In this document: positions 26,873 to 35,338 of the stretch, one piece after another
How positions within the stretch are numbered: position 1 is the first letter of the stretch
Layout: each line of letters opens with the position of its first letter
Origin: Flavobacterium aquariorum
Lineage (GTDB): Bacteria > Bacteroidota > Bacteroidia > Flavobacteriales > Flavobacteriaceae
Assembly (NCBI RefSeq): GCF_003254745.1
Contig: NZ_QKXH01000001.1
Coordinates: 62,001 to 126,000, forward strand
Direction: 5' to 3'
Length of the DNA: 64,000 bases
The notes under the pieces: model-generated
The model's input: the letters and a program-made list of their open reading frames with translations, nothing else
Told to the model about the DNA's origin: nothing
Databases searched by the model: none
Translations under genes and position numbers: made by a program

Positions 26873-27865
26873 ATGATTAAGATTGGCAACATAATATTAC
26901 CAGAATTCCCCCTATTGTTAGCACCTATGGAAGATGTGAGTGACCCTCCATTTCGCAGATTATGCAAAACACATGGCGCCGATTTAATGTACTCTGAATT
27001 TATTTCTTCCGAAGGTCTAATTCGCGACGCCATCAAAAGCCGAATGAAATTAGACATCTTCGATTATGAAAGACCCGTAGGAATCCAAATTTTTGGAGGT
27101 GACGAAGAAGCAATGGCGTTATCGTCCAAAATAGTTTCTACCATAAACCCCGATTTAATAGACATCAACTTTGGTTGTCCTGTCAAAAAAGTCGTTTGCA
27201 AAGGCGCCGGTGCAGGGGTTTTAAAAGATGTTGATTTAATGATTCGCTTAACTCAAGCCGTTATCGATAGCACGCATTTGCCTGTTACTGTAAAAACACG
27301 TTTGGGTTGGGACGACAGCTCTATAAATATAGACGAGGTTGCCGAGCGTTTGCAAGATATTGGTGTTGCCGCTTTGAGCATCCACGCCAGAACACGTGCA
27401 CAGATGTACAAAGGGCATTCCGATTGGTCACATATTGCCCGCGTCAAAAACAACCCAAGAATCACAATGCCAATTTTTGGAAATGGTGATATTGATTCCC
27501 CAGAAAAAGCATTGCACTATAAAAACGAATATGGTATCGACGGAATAATGATTGGTCGCGCCGCCATTGGATATCCTTGGATTTTCGACGAAATCAAACA
27601 TTACTTCAAAACAGGTGAACATTTAGCAAAACCGACAGTTGCTGATAGAGTCGAAGCCGTACGAAATCACCTTACTTGGGCAATGGAATGGAAAGGCGAA
27701 AGACTCGGTATTGTTGAAACACGACCACATTATACCAATTATTTCAAAGGAATTCATTCTTTCAAACCCTTCAAACAAAAATTGGTAACTCTTGACCATC
27801 CACAAGAATTATTTGCCGTTTTGAATGAGATAGAAAAGGCTTATGCTGATTATGAGTGTGTGTAA
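26873..27865 (+). CDS. dusB: tRNA-dihydrouridine synthase, DusB-like
   Basis: This 330-residue FMN enzyme reduces uridine to dihydrouridine in the D-loop of tRNA. Typical Dus features are LLAPMEDVSDPPFR, INFGCPVKKVVCKGAGAGVL (with the catalytic Cys), VTVKTRLGW, SIHARTRAQMYKGHSDW and IFGNGDIDSPEKA followed by IDGIMIGRAAIGYPWIF. It is monocistronic. The substrate position (DusB rather than A or C) is assigned by the PVKKVVCKGAG signature. Confidence 0.93.
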   Translation: MIKIGNIILPEFPLLLAPMEDVSDPPFRRLCKTHGADLMYSEFISSEGLIRDAIKSRMKLDIFDYERPVGIQIFGGDEEAMALSSKIVSTINPDLIDINFGCPVKKVVCKGAGAGVLKDVDLMIRLTQAVIDSTHLPVTVKTRLGWDDSSINIDEVAERLQDIGVAALSIHARTRAQMYKGHSDWSHIARVKNNPRITMPIFGNGDIDSPEKALHYKNEYGIDGIMIGRAAIGYPWIFDEIKHYFKTGEHLAKPTVADRVEAVRNHLTWAMEWKGERLGIVETRPHYTNYFKGIHSFKPFKQKLVTLDHPQELFAVLNEIEKAYADYECV

Positions 27866-27884
27866 TAATCTGGATTTATCGTAA

Positions 27885-27898
27885 GGGTGATGTCACCC
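27885..27898. other. Short palindrome between convergent genes
   Basis: GGGTGA-TG-TCACCC is a perfect inverted repeat between the dus and permease gene ends. No T-run follows, so terminator function is uncertain. Confidence 0.35.
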
Positions 27899-27911
27899 AA
27901 CTCAGTGCGTC

Positions 27912-29111
27912 TTAATCCAATAATTTCGTGCTCACTCGACTGCTTGCTATTAATGATGCAATAAAACCGAGTGTGACAATAGTAGCCATAACAATAAGTA
28001 CGTTTTCCATTGTAAAAACCACTGGATAAGCTAGTGTGGGAGTTATCATAATTAGTTCATACTGCTGTTGTAATAACACAAACACGATACCCAACAACAA
28101 TCCGATAATTCCACCAAAAAAACTTAACAAAGTACCTTGAAGCAGGAATATATTTCGCAAATCCTTGATGCCGGTTCCTAGATTAAAAAGAGTTTTAAGA
28201 TTTCCTTTTTTATCCAAAATCATCATGATGAGCGCACCAATCAAGTTAAAAAGCGCCACAACAATAACCAACGTAAATATTAAATACACCGCAATATTCT
28301 CCGTATTCAACATTTTGTACAAGGCTTCATTCAGCTGTTCTTTGTTTTTTACGGTAATTTTATTCTTGAAAATCGATTGGAGTTTCTCAATAACAGCACT
28401 TTCGTCAGCTCCTTGTTTTAATTTAATCTCAAGACTGGAAATCTGATTAGACTTATATTCCAATAATTCTTGCGCCAAACCTAAATCGGCAAACACATAT
28501 TTAGAATCCAAATCTTCGCTGATTGCATAAATTCCAACCGGAAAAACATCTGTTTTGTTAAAAGCCTGAGCAGGATTTTCAATAGCTCCCTTACCAGGTT
28601 TTGGAACAAAAACCTCAAAGGCATTATTATAATCCAGTAAGCCCATTGAGAATTTTTGGGCAATGCCATACCCAACAACAACCTGATAAGTGTCGGATTT
28701 CAGCCATTGTCCATTATATAGTTTTTTATTATAATCACTAACGGTGTTAAAAGCAGAATCAACACCCTTAAGAAAAGTAACCTCTTGTTTTCCATTAAAC
28801 GTAAACAATACTCGCTCTTCAATAACCTTCGAATAGGAAGCGACACCTTCAATTGCTGCAATCTCTTTTTCCTGTTTTGGTACAACAAAAAAAGATTTCC
28901 CAAGCGTACTGTTTACTTTAAGATCGGGATCAATATCATTTGTAAACGAAAGACTAAATTCCTTTAACCCCGTAAAAACCGAGAGCACGACAAACAATGC
29001 CATTGCTCCCACAATAATTCCCATACTGGCAATACGATTAATGATATTGATAGCATTATTTTTACTTTTGCTAAAAATATACCGCTTGGCTATGTAAAGA
29101 GGAAAATTCAA
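27912..29111 (-). CDS. ABC transporter permease, LolC/LolE-type (FtsX domain)
   Basis: This 399-residue inner-membrane protein has the LolC/E topology: one N-terminal helix (IINRIASMGIIVGAMALFVVLSVF), a periplasmic domain of about 200 residues and three C-terminal helices forming the FtsX domain. LolCDE extracts lipoproteins from the inner membrane for transfer to LolA. It starts 4 bp after rbfA, so the two are cotranscribed. The ATPase LolD is not in the window. Confidence 0.88.
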   Translation of the reverse strand: MNFPLYIAKRYIFSKSKNNAINIINRIASMGIIVGAMALFVVLSVFTGLKEFSLSFTNDIDPDLKVNSTLGKSFFVVPKQEKEIAAIEGVASYSKVIEERVLFTFNGKQEVTFLKGVDSAFNTVSDYNKKLYNGQWLKSDTYQVVVGYGIAQKFSMGLLDYNNAFEVFVPKPGKGAIENPAQAFNKTDVFPVGIYAISEDLDSKYVFADLGLAQELLEYKSNQISSLEIKLKQGADESAVIEKLQSIFKNKITVKNKEQLNEALYKMLNTENIAVYLIFTLVIVVALFNLIGALIMMILDKKGNLKTLFNLGTGIKDLRNIFLLQGTLLSFFGGIIGLLLGIVFVLLQQQYELIMITPTLAYPVVFTMENVLIVMATIVTLGFIASLIASSRVSTKLLD

Positions 29112-29114
29112 ATT

Positions 29115-29507
29115 TTATTGAAATCTGCGTTTGTCCAACAAATCTCGATTTTCTATCGGATTTTCTTGATTTTTCAAAGCGTTGTCAATCTTCTCGATAT
29201 AATCCAAAGAATCATCAATAAAGAAAACCAAATTTGGCACTTTACGCAATTGCAAACGCACTCTTTGTGATAAATCGTGCTTAATTAAAGTCGAATTAGC
29301 CTTAATTCCCACCAACGTTTCCGCTGCTTTTTCTTGAGGAAAAATACTTAAATGCACCGTCGCCACAGACAAATCTGTAGTCACGACAACTTTGGATACT
29401 GAAATTATCAAATTCGTAATTCCATTTTTTCTCACTTCACCTTGCAAAATATCAACCAAATCTTTTTGGATAACCCCGCCTATTTTTTTCTGTCTATTTG
29501 TTTCCAT
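29115..29507 (-). CDS. rbfA: Ribosome-binding factor A
   Basis: This 130-residue KH-fold protein matures the 30S subunit by acting on the 5' end of 16S rRNA. Family features are TNRQKKIGGVIQKDLVDIL, ISVSKVVVTTDLSVATVHLSIF and LRKVPNLVFFIDDSLDYIEKID. The promoter box TATTTTTG (29512-29519 on the minus strand) is only 4 bases from the ATG, suggesting a leaderless mRNA. The LolC/E-type permease gene follows 3 bp later. Confidence 0.95.
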   Translation of the reverse strand: METNRQKKIGGVIQKDLVDILQGEVRKNGITNLIISVSKVVVTTDLSVATVHLSIFPQEKAAETLVGIKANSTLIKHDLSQRVRLQLRKVPNLVFFIDDSLDYIEKIDNALKNQENPIENRDLLDKRRFQ

Positions 29508-29511
29508 AGTG

Positions 29512-29519
29512 CAAAAATA
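29512..29519 (-). promoter_or_regulatory. rbfA -7 box
   Basis: TATTTTTG on the minus strand ends 4 bases before the start codon; transcription would begin at or very near the ATG. Confidence 0.6.
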
Positions 29520-29620
29520 CTATTTTTTTGAGAGACCACCCTACAAAGTCATAAACTGATAAAGTTTTTTATATTTGTTTTATGATTTTGGCAGTAAAAT
29601 ATTAGGCTTTATTAGGAGAT

Positions 29621-29708
29621 AAAGTACCTGCTGTCCGCTACATCTTTTGTGCCGAACCCCGACACAAAAGGTAATTGTGAAAGCAATTCGACCATCAGGG
29701 CTAAAGAG
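29621..29708 (-). repeat. Dispersed hairpin element, family 2, copy C
   Basis: On the minus strand this reads AGCCCTGATGGTCG..., then the hairpin CCTTTTGTGTCGGGGTTCGG with CACAAAAG, then ATGTAGCGGACAGCAGG. It shares ends with the copies at 2121 and 48176. It lies in the divergent space between rbfA and the epimerase gene. Confidence 0.75.
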
Positions 29709-29764
29709 AAACAACAGTTCTTTTTGGGAACAATTCAGAAAATAAAAACACAAAACATTACATA

Positions 29765-30166
29765 ATGAGAAAAATAGAACACATTGGCATCGCAGTCAAA
29801 AACCTTGAAGTATCCAATTTGTTATTCGAAAAACTCTTCGGCGCACCCGCTTACAAACAAGAAGAAGTTGCCAGCGAAGGCGTAAAAACATCCTTCTTTA
29901 TGAACGGTCCCAACAAAATAGAACTTTTAGAGGCCACCAGTCCCGAAAGCCCAATTGCCAAGTTCCTCGAAAAAAAAGGAGAAGGAATCCATCATATCGC
30001 TTTTGATGTTGAAGACATTCTCTCCGAAATCCAGCGCCTCAAATTAGAAGGATTCACCATCCTAAACGAAACCCCAAAAAAAGGAGCAGACAATAAATTG
30101 GTAGCTTTTTTGCATCCAAAAGGTACCAATGGTGTATTAATCGAACTCTGTCAAGAAATAAAATAA
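29765..30166 (+). CDS. mce: Methylmalonyl-CoA epimerase
   Basis: This 133-residue glyoxalase-fold (VOC) protein interconverts the (R) and (S) epimers of methylmalonyl-CoA in propionate metabolism. Metal ligands fit the pattern: His in EHIGIAVKNL, the HHIAFDVEDI segment, and Glu in GVLIELCQE at the C-terminus. Length is normal. No methylmalonyl-CoA mutase is adjacent. Confidence 0.92.
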   Translation: MRKIEHIGIAVKNLEVSNLLFEKLFGAPAYKQEEVASEGVKTSFFMNGPNKIELLEATSPESPIAKFLEKKGEGIHHIAFDVEDILSEIQRLKLEGFTILNETPKKGADNKLVAFLHPKGTNGVLIELCQEIK

Positions 30167-30303
30167 AAAAATTCAGAATTTAGTCAATTCATAATCAGTC
30201 ATTTTCAAAATAGATTCCTAGTAACCATTAAACTCTTCAAAAATCTAACCTTAAAATACTTGTAGTAATAAAATAATTGTAGTAATATTGCAAACTCTAA
30301 ACC

Positions 30304-30377
30304 GGTCCTATAGCTCAGCTGGTTAGAGCACCTGACTCATAATCAGGTGGTCCCTGGTTCGAGCCCAGGTGGGACCA
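30304..30377 (+). tRNA. tRNA with CAT anticodon (elongator Met, or Ile2 if lysidine-modified)
   Basis: The 74-nt cloverleaf has the acceptor stem GGTCCTA/TGGGACC, D-arm TAGCTCAGCTGGTTAGAGCA, anticodon loop CTCATAA (anticodon CAT) and T-arm CCTGGTTCGAGCCCAGG. It lacks initiator features (no C1-A72 mismatch), so it is either elongator tRNA-Met or the tRNA-Ile whose C34 is converted to lysidine by TilS; the sequence alone does not settle this. CCA is not encoded. Confidence 0.95.
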
Positions 30378-30379
30378 CA

Positions 30380-30422
30380 AAAAACCCCTCATATCAACTG
30401 ATATTAAGGGGTTTATTTTTTT
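30380..30422 (+). terminator. tRNA terminator
   Basis: AAACCCCT...AGGGGTTT with the inner stem ATATCA/TGATAT, followed by a T-run. Confidence 0.85.
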
Positions 30423-30775
30423 AAAAAAAACAGAACAGATCTTGCCTAATACACTTTAACCAAAAAAACATACCGTTCAACGTAATCCTAGCTAGAAAAT
30501 ATTATAAGTACAAAAAAAACAGTAACTTAGTTGAAGCAATTCCCCCAAGGCTACAAACAAGATCTACCTTGTTTTTTTGTAAGTATTAGATTAATTCCAG
30601 CTTAAAAAAGTTAATTTTAGCGTCAAAAGAATCATTTTATAGAGTTATCGTTTGTCTCTCAAAAAATATATCTATAACTTCGCAGCATTAAATTATTTAT
30701 ATAGTGTTAGGAGTTTTAAATCAAAAAAGTTCTTTTATTATTTAATAAAAATGATTTATTACTTTTTATAAATTT
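30423..30775. other. Non-coding gap with a terminator-like hairpin
   Basis: There is no gene in this stretch. A hairpin AACAAG/CTTGTT followed by seven T at 30555-30579 looks like an intrinsic terminator without an upstream frame, so a small RNA ending there is possible. The sequence before the small protein gene (30650-30775) is AT-rich and presumably its promoter. Confidence 0.4.
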
Positions 30776-30985
30776 ATGAAAATTATCAAAAATAGATTTT
30801 TTGTCTGTATGATACTCCTTCTCACAGGAGTAAGTAGCTATTGTCAAACTGACCCACCTGACCCTGGCGAAATTCCACCAGATTTACCAATTAATGAAAA
30901 TATCACTATTTTATTATTAATAGCCTTGTTATATGGTTTCTTTATCATTTACAAACATATTCAAAGCAAAAAAGCATCAATTTAA
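30776..30985 (+). CDS. Small proline-rich membrane protein (PPDPGE type)
   Basis: This 69-residue protein has a signal sequence (FFVCMILLLTGVSSYCQ), a short proline-rich exposed part (TDPPDPGEIPPDLPINEN), one membrane helix (ITILLLIALLYGFFIIY) and a basic tail. Such proteins are frequent and often multicopy in Flavobacteria; the function is unknown. A perfect palindrome that includes its stop codon serves as terminator. Confidence 0.75.
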   Translation: MKIIKNRFFVCMILLLTGVSSYCQTDPPDPGEIPPDLPINENITILLLIALLYGFFIIYKHIQSKKASI

Positions 30986-31000
30986 ATTGATGCTTTTTTG
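30968..31000. terminator. Bidirectional terminator
   Basis: AAAAAAGCATCAATTT is followed directly by its reverse complement, with A/T runs on both sides. It is shared by the small protein gene and ribE. Confidence 0.85.
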
Positions 31001-31022
31001 CTTATACCAGTAAAATTGTTAT

Positions 31023-31610
31023 TTATTTATTACCATATAACTTAGAAACATATTTTCCAATTACATCAAATTCCAAATTCACTTTGGTTCCAACAACAAA
31101 CGAATTAAAATTAGTATGTTCGTGTGTATAAGGTATAATCGCTACACTAAAATTACTTCTACCTGAATCCACCACAGTCAAACTCACGCCATTTACTGTA
31201 ATAGAGCCTTTTTCTATTGTGATGTTTTGCAAAGCCCAATCATACTCAAAAGTATAAAACCAACTTCCATTAGTCTCCTGAACTGAGACACAAGTTCCTA
31301 TCTGGTCAATATGCCCTTGTACAATATGTCCATCCAAGCGATCCCCTAATTTCATCGCCCTTTCTAGATTAACAATATCTCCAACCTTCCAATTTGAAAT
31401 ATTGGTCTTTTTAATTGTTTCCCCTATGGCGGTAACCGTATAATGATGCCCATCAATTGCAACAACCGTTAAACATATTCCGTTATGCGCAACACTCTGG
31501 TCAATTTTTAATTCATTTGCCAAAGGAGAATCTATCGTGACATGAATATTATCTTGCTCTTTCTTAACTTCTTGGACAATCCCAAGTGTTTCAATAATTC
31601 CTGTAAACAT
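31023..31610 (-). CDS. ribE: Riboflavin synthase, alpha chain
   Basis: This 195-residue enzyme makes riboflavin from two molecules of 6,7-dimethyl-8-ribityllumazine. It shows the two tandem lumazine-binding domains: MFTGIIETLG, NGICLTVVAI and NLERAMKLGDRLDGHIVQGH in the first and beginning of the second, then GSITVNGVSLTVVD and INLEFDVIGKYV-like ends in the second. No FMN riboswitch-like structure was seen. It is divergent from pdxA. Confidence 0.95.
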   Translation of the reverse strand: MFTGIIETLGIVQEVKKEQDNIHVTIDSPLANELKIDQSVAHNGICLTVVAIDGHHYTVTAIGETIKKTNISNWKVGDIVNLERAMKLGDRLDGHIVQGHIDQIGTCVSVQETNGSWFYTFEYDWALQNITIEKGSITVNGVSLTVVDSGRSNFSVAIIPYTHEHTNFNSFVVGTKVNLEFDVIGKYVSKLYGNK

Positions 31611-31627
31611 TTCTTATTTTATTTTAC

Positions 31628-31635
31628 TAAATTTG
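31628..31635 (+). promoter_or_regulatory. pdxA -7 box
   Basis: TAAATTTG, 36 bases upstream of the pdxA ATG. Confidence 0.5.
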
Positions 31636-31671
31636 CACTTCAAAATTAGCAATAAATAACTAGAGGACATT

Positions 31672-32718
31672 ATGAAAAAAGCAGAAAATATAATCGTAGG
31701 AATTTCAATAGGAGATTTAAACGGTATTGGAAGCGAAGTCATTCTAAAAACATTCGAAGATCCTCGTATGTTAGAACTATGCACTCCTGTTATCTTTGCC
31801 AATGTAAAAATACTTTCATTCGTCAGAAAGAATTTTGAATCCACAGTTGCCTTACACGGTATAGACAAACTAGATCAAATTGTTATTGGCAAAGTAAATG
31901 TATTCAATCTTTGGAGAGAAGGAATTGATTTAAACCTTGGAACAAATGATGAAAAAGTGGGCGAATACGCGATAAAATCATTTGTTGCCGCCACCAAAGC
32001 ACTAAAAGAAGGCGACATAGATGTATTAGTAACAGCCCCAATAAACAAGTACAATATTCAATCGGAATCATTTAAATTCCCCGGACATACTGATTATTTA
32101 GACCAAGAACTTGAAGGTGATGCATTAATGTTAATGGTGCAAGACAACTTAAGAGTTGGTTTATTAACAGATCACATTCCTATTAATGAAGTCGCTTCAC
32201 ATTTAACTGAAGAGTTAATTTTCAAGAAAATCGAAACCATCAATAAAACTTTAATACAGGACTTTAGCATCAATAAACCTAAAATTGCAGTTTTGGGCCT
32301 TAATCCTCATTGTGGTGACGGTGGGGTTATTGGAACCGAAGATGACAATGTATTAAAACCTGCATTGAAAAAATTATTCGAAAAAGGAACTTTAGTTTTT
32401 GGTCCTTTTCCCGCAGACGGTTTCTTTGGCAGCAACCAATATGAAAAATACGATGCCGTTATTGCAACCTATCATGATCAAGGTCTAATTCCTTTCAAAA
32501 CATTATCCTTTGGAAATGGCGTTAACTATACCGCAGGGTTGAATAAAATAAGAACTTCCCCAGATCATGGAACTGCTTATGATATAGCCGGAAAAAATAA
32601 AGCCGATTATAATTCCTTCAAAGAGGCTGTTTACCTTGCTATTGACGTGTATAATTCAAGAAATCAATATGCCGAAATCAGCCAAAAACCTTTAAAAACA
32701 AAAGAAAAACAGTTATAA
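31672..32718 (+). CDS. pdxA: 4-hydroxythreonine-4-phosphate dehydrogenase
   Basis: This 348-residue NAD-dependent enzyme acts in the DXP-dependent pyridoxal phosphate pathway, oxidising 4-phosphohydroxy-L-threonine. Family motifs are GISIGDLNGIGSEVILK, VTAPINKYNI, FPGHTDYLDQE with metal-binding His, LGLNPHCGDGGVIG, and ATYHDQGLIPFK followed by RTSPDHGTAYDIAGK. It stands just upstream of the yceD-rpmF-fabH-accBC cluster. Confidence 0.95.
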   Translation: MKKAENIIVGISIGDLNGIGSEVILKTFEDPRMLELCTPVIFANVKILSFVRKNFESTVALHGIDKLDQIVIGKVNVFNLWREGIDLNLGTNDEKVGEYAIKSFVAATKALKEGDIDVLVTAPINKYNIQSESFKFPGHTDYLDQELEGDALMLMVQDNLRVGLLTDHIPINEVASHLTEELIFKKIETINKTLIQDFSINKPKIAVLGLNPHCGDGGVIGTEDDNVLKPALKKLFEKGTLVFGPFPADGFFGSNQYEKYDAVIATYHDQGLIPFKTLSFGNGVNYTAGLNKIRTSPDHGTAYDIAGKNKADYNSFKEAVYLAIDVYNSRNQYAEISQKPLKTKEKQL

Positions 32719-32761
32719 ACAAAAAAAGGTGAATAACATTATTAGATTTCCAATTATTTTA

Positions 32762-32769
32762 TATCTTTG
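32762..32769 (+). promoter_or_regulatory. Promoter box for the yceD-rpmF-fabH-acc cluster
   Basis: TATCTTTG matches TAnnTTTG. It lies 33 bases before the ATG at 32803 and argues against the in-frame TTG at 32767 as start codon. Confidence 0.65.
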
Positions 32770-32802
32770 CACTCCCGAAGTTTAGGGCAAATTGTTGTTG
32801 AA

Positions 32803-33351
32803 ATGAGCAAGACAAAAGAATATGTAATTCCTTTCGTAGGATTGAAGCTAGGAAAACACAAATTTGAGTATCAAATTAATAATGCGTTCTTTGAAATCTT
32901 TGATTATAACGAATTTCAAAATTCAGACATCAAAGTAAATGTAGTTTTAGACAAAAAAAGCAACCTATTAGAGATTAGCTTCAAACATCAAGGAACCATC
33001 AATGTACCTTGCGATCTTACAAGCGAAGATTTTGATTTACCTATTAAAGGTAAAATAAAATTAATTGTTCGATTTGGAGATAGTTATAATAATGATAACG
33101 AAGAGTTATTAATATTGCCTTTTGGTGAATTTGAAATAGACATCGCTCAATATGTATACGAGATGATTGTACTGTCAATACCTCTAAGAAGAGTACATCC
33201 AGGAATAAAGGATGGCAGTTTAAATACAGAAGCTTTGACAAAACTGAAAGAATTGACAATTAAAGAGCAAAAGAAAGAAAAAGAAGAAGAAAAAGAAGAG
33301 AATATAGACCCACGTTGGGACAAATTAAAGCAACTATTAACGGATAAATAA
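32803..33351 (+). CDS. YceD family protein (DUF177)
   Basis: From ATG 32803 this encodes 182 residues of the YceD/DUF177 family, which is almost always next to rpmF and has been linked to 23S rRNA accumulation. The central part (VPCDLTSEDFDLPIKGK, then YVYEMIVLSIPLRRVHP) is typical; the usual cysteine is present once (PCDL). The C-terminus is very rich in Lys/Glu and ends DPRWDKLKQLL. rpmF follows 9 bp later. Confidence 0.9.
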   Translation: MSKTKEYVIPFVGLKLGKHKFEYQINNAFFEIFDYNEFQNSDIKVNVVLDKKSNLLEISFKHQGTINVPCDLTSEDFDLPIKGKIKLIVRFGDSYNNDNEELLILPFGEFEIDIAQYVYEMIVLSIPLRRVHPGIKDGSLNTEALTKLKELTIKEQKKEKEEEKEENIDPRWDKLKQLLTDK

Positions 33352-33360
33352 TATAGTAAA

Positions 33361-33558
33361 ATGGCACATCCAAAGAGAAAAATCTCGAAAACTAGAAGAG
33401 ACAAAAGAAGAACACATTACAAAGCTACTGTAGCTCAAATCGCTACATGTCCAATTACTGGAGAAGCACATTTATACCACAGAGCTTACTGGCATGAAGG
33501 AAAAATGTACTACAGAGGACAAGTTGTTATCGATAAATCTGTCGTAGCTCTTGCTTAA
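33361..33558 (+). CDS. rpmF: 50S ribosomal protein L32
   Basis: This 65-residue ribosomal protein carries the L32 signature [20 protein letters not shown]. It lacks the four-cysteine zinc ribbon of some L32 forms (only one Cys is present). It is the usual neighbour of yceD and fatty-acid genes, with a terminator just downstream. Confidence 0.97.
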   Translation: MAHPKRKISKTRRDKRRTHYKATVAQIATCPITGEAHLYHRAYWHEGKMYYRGQVVIDKSVVALA

Positions 33559-33581
33559 TACGTTTTTGTAAATAATACTGG

Positions 33582-33609
33582 AACTCTCACTTCGTGAGAG
33601 TTTTTTTTG
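33582..33609 (+). terminator. rpmF terminator
   Basis: AACTCTCAC/GTGAGAGTT hairpin followed by a T-run; it may attenuate transcription into fabH. Confidence 0.85.
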
Positions 33610-33730
33610 TTGTTTATAATTTCCTTAAATAAGAAAACTTAAAACTATTAGTTTGGTTTTTTTATTGTAATTTTAGAGACTTTTAAAAATTTTGCAAATG
33701 GCAACATTTGGCAATAAATAATCGCATATA

Positions 33731-34729
33731 ATGAGTACAATTACAGCCGCAATTACCGCAGTTGGAGGTTATGTTCCGGACTTTGTTCTTTCAAACAAAG
33801 TTCTAGAAACTATGGTCGATACAAATGATGAATGGATAACCACACGCACCGGAATTAAAGAAAGAAGAATACTAAAAGATGCCGATAAAGGAACTTCTTT
33901 TCTTGCTATAAAAGCTGCAGAAGATTTAATAGCAAAAGCAAACATTGACCCTCTCGAAATAGATTTAATATTAATGGCAACTGCAACTGCAGATATGCCA
34001 GTAGCGTCTACAGGTGTATACGTAGCAACTGCAATTGGGGCTACAAATGCATTTGCATATGACTTACAAGCTGCTTGTTCTAGCTTCCTTTACGGAATGT
34101 CAACAGCTGCTGCTTATATCCAATCTGGAAGATACAAAAAAGTACTACTTATAGGTGCCGACAAAATGTCTTCAATTGTTGATTATAAAGACAGGGCAAC
34201 TTGCATTATTTTTGGAGATGGTGCAGGAGCTGTTTTATTTGAACCAAATTATGAAGGTTACGGTTTACAAGATGAATACTTACGAAGCGATGGTGTAGGA
34301 CGTGATTTCTTAAAAATTCCAGCTGGAGGTTCTCTTCTTCCAACTACTATGGAAACTGTAAATGACAACAAGCACAATATCATTCAAGATGGAAAAACCG
34401 TTTTTAAATATGCGGTTACCAATATGGCAGATGCAAGTGAATTGATTCTTAAAAGGAACAATTTAACTAATGAAGATGTGAATTGGTTAGTGCCACACCA
34501 AGCTAACAAACGTATTATTGATGCTACAGCACACCGAATGAACTTAGAAGATGCCAAAGTTTTGATGAATATTGAGAAATATGGAAATACTACTTCTGCA
34601 ACCTTACCTTTAGTTCTTTACGATTTTGAACACCTTTTCAAAAAAGGGGATACTATCATTTTTGCTGCTTTTGGCGGCGGTTTTACTTGGGGATCCATTT
34701 ACCTAACTTGGGCTTACGATAAAAAATAA
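33731..34729 (+). CDS. fabH: 3-oxoacyl-ACP synthase III
   Basis: This 332-residue condensing enzyme starts fatty-acid synthesis by joining acetyl-CoA (or branched acyl-CoA) to malonyl-ACP. The catalytic triad is visible: Cys in YDLQAACSSFLYG, His in WLVPHQANKRI and Asn in KYGNTTSATLP. The C-terminal GGGFTWGSIYL is typical. accB follows 22 bp later, linking initiation and malonyl-CoA supply. Confidence 0.95.
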   Translation: MSTITAAITAVGGYVPDFVLSNKVLETMVDTNDEWITTRTGIKERRILKDADKGTSFLAIKAAEDLIAKANIDPLEIDLILMATATADMPVASTGVYVATAIGATNAFAYDLQAACSSFLYGMSTAAAYIQSGRYKKVLLIGADKMSSIVDYKDRATCIIFGDGAGAVLFEPNYEGYGLQDEYLRSDGVGRDFLKIPAGGSLLPTTMETVNDNKHNIIQDGKTVFKYAVTNMADASELILKRNNLTNEDVNWLVPHQANKRIIDATAHRMNLEDAKVLMNIEKYGNTTSATLPLVLYDFEHLFKKGDTIIFAAFGGGFTWGSIYLTWAYDKK

Positions 34730-34751
34730 AATAAACTAAAAAGAAATAATT

Positions 34752-35231
34752 ATGGATTTAAAAGAAATTCAAAATCTAATCAAATTTGTAGCAAATTCAG
34801 GTGTTGCAGAAGTAAAATTAGAAATGGATGATGTCAAAATCACCATCAGAACTACTTTAGAAGGAAACGTTACCGAAGCAACTTATGTTCAACAGTTACC
34901 TGTACAAAACGCACTTCCTCAAGCTGTCGCTCCACAACAAATAGCTCCTGTTGCTGCCGCTTCAGAAGCAGCACCAGTTGAAAACGCTCATTATGTTACC
35001 ATAAAATCACCAATAATTGGTACTTTCTATAGAAAACCTGCTCCAGATAAACCAATGTTTGTAGAAGTTGGTAAATCAATTGCAAAAGGAGATGTCCTTT
35101 GTGTTATTGAAGCCATGAAATTATTCAATGAAATTGAATCTGAAATATCTGGTAAAATTGTAAAAATATTGGTAGACGATATGTCTCCAGTAGAATTTGA
35201 CCAACCTTTATTCTTAGTAGATCCATCATAA
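34752..35231 (+). CDS. accB: Biotin carboxyl carrier protein of acetyl-CoA carboxylase
   Basis: This 159-residue carrier has an N-terminal dimerisation part, an Ala/Pro-rich linker (about residues 55-80) and a C-terminal biotinyl domain with the biotin-attachment lysine in VIEAMKLFNEI. It is followed by accC after a 107-bp AT-rich spacer that contains short direct repeats. Confidence 0.96.
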   Translation: MDLKEIQNLIKFVANSGVAEVKLEMDDVKITIRTTLEGNVTEATYVQQLPVQNALPQAVAPQQIAPVAAASEAAPVENAHYVTIKSPIIGTFYRKPAPDKPMFVEVGKSIAKGDVLCVIEAMKLFNEIESEISGKIVKILVDDMSPVEFDQPLFLVDPS

Positions 35232-35338
35232 TTTTAGATTTTAGATTGCAGATTTTAGATTGCAGATTTGATTTTAAATCAAATTAAAAAACTAATTATC
35301 TAATTATCAAAATTGACTAATTATCTAATTGAAAAAAA
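35232..35338 (+). repeat. accB-accC spacer with short direct repeats
   Basis: TTTTAGATTGCAGA occurs twice, followed by ACTAATTATCTAATT twice. It has no coding capacity and no clear terminator. It may be a slipped-strand variable spacer inside the operon. Confidence 0.6.

Noticed and set aside
31610..31672. FMN riboswitch upstream of ribE
   Set aside because: The intergenic space is only about 60 bp and has no structure of that kind.
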